Below, in pieces: positions 6,163 through 7,353 of a DNA stretch of 7,353 bases; position 1 is the stretch's first letter, and each line of letters starts with the position of its first letter. This stretch comes from an uncultured Clostridiaceae bacterium (lineage in GTDB: Bacteria; Bacillota; Clostridia; Lachnospirales; Lachnospiraceae), in the NCBI GenBank assembly GCA_949948825.1, contig CATLIJ010000120.1, positions 1 through 7,353 of the forward strand. The letters are read 5' to 3'. The position numbers were made by a program, and so were the translations under genes. Below the pieces are notes generated by a model, which searched no databases, was not told the DNA's origin, and worked only from the letters and a program-made list of their open reading frames with translations.

Positions 6163-6387
6163 TCAAAATTACCAGTTTTCCTTTTCATAAATCTTGCGGT
6201 CTTTTGGCAATCACATGACAACCCATTTTCCATCCCTTACCATTCCGCCTGAAACACTCATGATCCGTTCATTTTTTGTTTACAATTGTTCACAGAACAT
6301 CTACATTTAAGCTAAACTTCCTTCATAAATCCAACCTATAATAATATCATCAACCAATGACATTCAGATAAAATTTTTTTCATAATC

Positions 6388-6415
6388 GCCGGCAGCTATC
6401 GCAGTAGTTGCCGGC
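6388..6415 (+). other. GC-rich hairpin in the divergent intergenic region
   Basis: GCCGGCAGCTA (6388-6398) pairs with TAGTTGCCGGC (6405-6415) as an 11-bp stem with one G-U pair and a TCGCAG loop. It stands out in an AT-rich region. A T run (TTTTT, 6423-6427) follows after seven bases, so a plus-strand terminator is possible but not ideal. It lies upstream of the upp promoter, so it is not an upp attenuator from that start. A TATAAT at 6337-6342 without a clear -35 could start a short transcript ending here. The rest of 6163-6540 shows nothing recognisable. Confidence 0.5.
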
Positions 6416-6547
6416 TCCTCCCTTTTTGTCCCATCTTTTACCAATTTCCCTGTTACCCATCCAACACATAGTTATCATCCATATTTTTTCGTTGTTTATG
6501 AATCATACAATCGATTCCATTTCAAATCCATTTTTCAAAAAAACCAA

Positions 6548-6576
6548 ATGACAATCCCGCCAATACCATGTATAAT
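6548..6576 (+). promoter_or_regulatory. upp promoter
   Basis: ATGACA (6548-6553) and a perfect TATAAT (6571-6576) are spaced by 17 bases, close to the ideal housekeeping promoter. Transcription should begin near 6583, giving a leader of about 54 nt. The leader holds an inverted repeat, AGGAAT-A-ATTCCT (6597-6609). It is too short to act as a PyrR-type attenuator, so any role as an operator is a guess. Confidence 0.7.
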
Positions 6577-6636
6577 AAGACCAGACAACATAACAAAGGA
6601 ATAATTCCTGTCCATTGACAAGAAAGGATGACAACT

Positions 6637-7266
6637 ATGGAAAATGTGATTGTTATTAAGCACCCTCTCATTCAGCACAAGATCTCCATTCTCCGGGACA
6701 AAAACACTGGCACCAATGAATTTCGGTCCCTGATTGAAGAGATTGCCATGCTGATGGGCTACGAGGCTCTCCGTGATCTTCCCCTGGAGGATGTTCCTGT
6801 AGAAACTCCCATTGAAAAATGTATGACTCCTATGATTGCCGGCAAAAAGCTTGCCGTAGTTCCCATTCTCCGGGCCGGACTGGGTATGGTAAACGGAATC
6901 CTCGCTCTGGTTCCCAGCGCTAAGGTGGGCCATATCGGCCTGTACCGGGACGAAGAGACCCATGAGCCTCATGAATATTACTGTAAACTTCCCACTCCCA
7001 TTGAACTGCGGACCATTGTTGTCACAGACCCAATGCTGGCAACCGGCGGCTCTGCAGTGGCTGCCGTTGACTTTATCAAACAACACGGCGGAAAGAACAT
7101 TAAATTTATGTCTATCATCGCTGCGCCGGAGGGAGTAGAACGGCTTATGAAAGCTCACCCGGATATTCAGCTTTACATTGGCCATCTGGACCGCTGTCTG
7201 AATGAGAACGCCTACATCTGTCCCGGCCTTGGTGACGCCGGAGACCGCATATTCGGAACCCGGTAA
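6637..7266 (+). CDS. upp: uracil phosphoribosyltransferase
   Basis: This cytoplasmic enzyme joins uracil to PRPP, giving UMP and pyrophosphate, in pyrimidine salvage. The 209-residue product has the normal family length. The PRPP-binding loop is at 130-140 (TDPMLATGGSA), an upstream ILRAGLGM motif at 77-84, and the uracil-binding/C-terminal signature YICPGLGDAGDR at 193-204, ending in FGTR. All key motifs appear intact. I chose the ATG at 6637 because AAGGA (6624-6628) sits eight bases upstream. An ATG at 6628 overlaps that site and would add only three residues. It is transcribed alone within this window from the promoter at 6548-6576, divergent from the AraC operon. No gene partner such as a uracil permease is visible before the window ends. 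Confidence 0.97.
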   Translation: MENVIVIKHPLIQHKISILRDKNTGTNEFRSLIEEIAMLMGYEALRDLPLEDVPVETPIEKCMTPMIAGKKLAVVPILRAGLGMVNGILALVPSAKVGHIGLYRDEETHEPHEYYCKLPTPIELRTIVVTDPMLATGGSAVAAVDFIKQHGGKNIKFMSIIAAPEGVERLMKAHPDIQLYIGHLDRCLNENAYICPGLGDAGDRIFGTR

Positions 7267-7278
7267 GACGCTCTCTGA

Positions 7279-7305
7279 TGCAATGCTCCGCCCTGCAACA
7301 TTGCA
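7279..7305 (+). repeat. inverted repeat downstream of upp
   Basis: TGCAATG (7279-7285) and CATTGCA (7299-7305) form a 7-bp stem with a 13-base loop, 13 bases after the upp stop. There is no T-tract, so it is not a typical intrinsic terminator. The remaining bases to the window end hold no recognisable gene. Confidence 0.4.
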
Positions 7306-7353
7306 CCCAAACCTCATCGCCGAAACCATTCCAACAAAACAGCTCCGGAAAGA

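Noticed and set aside
6279..6307. Promoter TTTACA-N17-TACATT upstream of upp
   Set aside because: The -10 is poor and a far better promoter (ATGACA-N17-TATAAT at 6548-6576) lies close to the gene.

Overview
The window looks like chromosomal DNA of a low-to-mid GC Gram-positive Clostridia, most likely Lachnospiraceae. This rests on strong AGGAGG/AAAGGA ribosome binding sites, TATAAT-type promoters, an AraC-MATE-DUF2164 gene set, and a WYL regulator whose two halves resemble paired clostridial WYL proteins. No mobile element, CRISPR array or rRNA is visible. The genus assignment is inference.

Layout. Bases 1-578 hold no convincing protein gene. At the left edge is an exact 14-nt tandem array (3-72). 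Then comes a region with strong RNA-like folding on the minus strand: a perfect tRNA-type T-arm at 286-302, several hairpins with GNRA loops, and a plausible minus-strand promoter near 452-480. A single plus-strand gene (579-3275) encodes an 898-residue double WYL-domain regulator, apparently a fusion of two WYL proteins, with an 11-residue (33-nt) repeat inserted in its second half. A long hairpin terminator overlaps its stop codon. After it lies a second, unrelated-length tandem array (3317-3532, unit about 31 nt, half-unit about 15.6 nt).

A minus-strand operon runs from 6097 down to 3596. It encodes an AraC-type regulator fused to a GNAT-like domain, a MATE efflux transporter seven bases behind it, and a DUF2164 protein whose start overlaps the MATE stop by four bases (ATGA). 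The layout fits a regulator controlling its own exporter, with the small protein made by translational coupling. The GNAT-like domain lacks the glycines of the usual acetyl-CoA loop, so it may sense rather than acetylate.

A 539-base divergent intergenic region (6098-6636) carries the operon promoter, a GC-rich hairpin and a strong promoter for upp (6637-7266), uracil phosphoribosyltransferase of pyrimidine salvage. The final 87 bases hold one inverted repeat and no recognisable gene.

The most unusual parts are the putative minus-strand structured RNA at the left, the two tandem arrays that bracket the WYL gene, and the double-WYL fusion itself.
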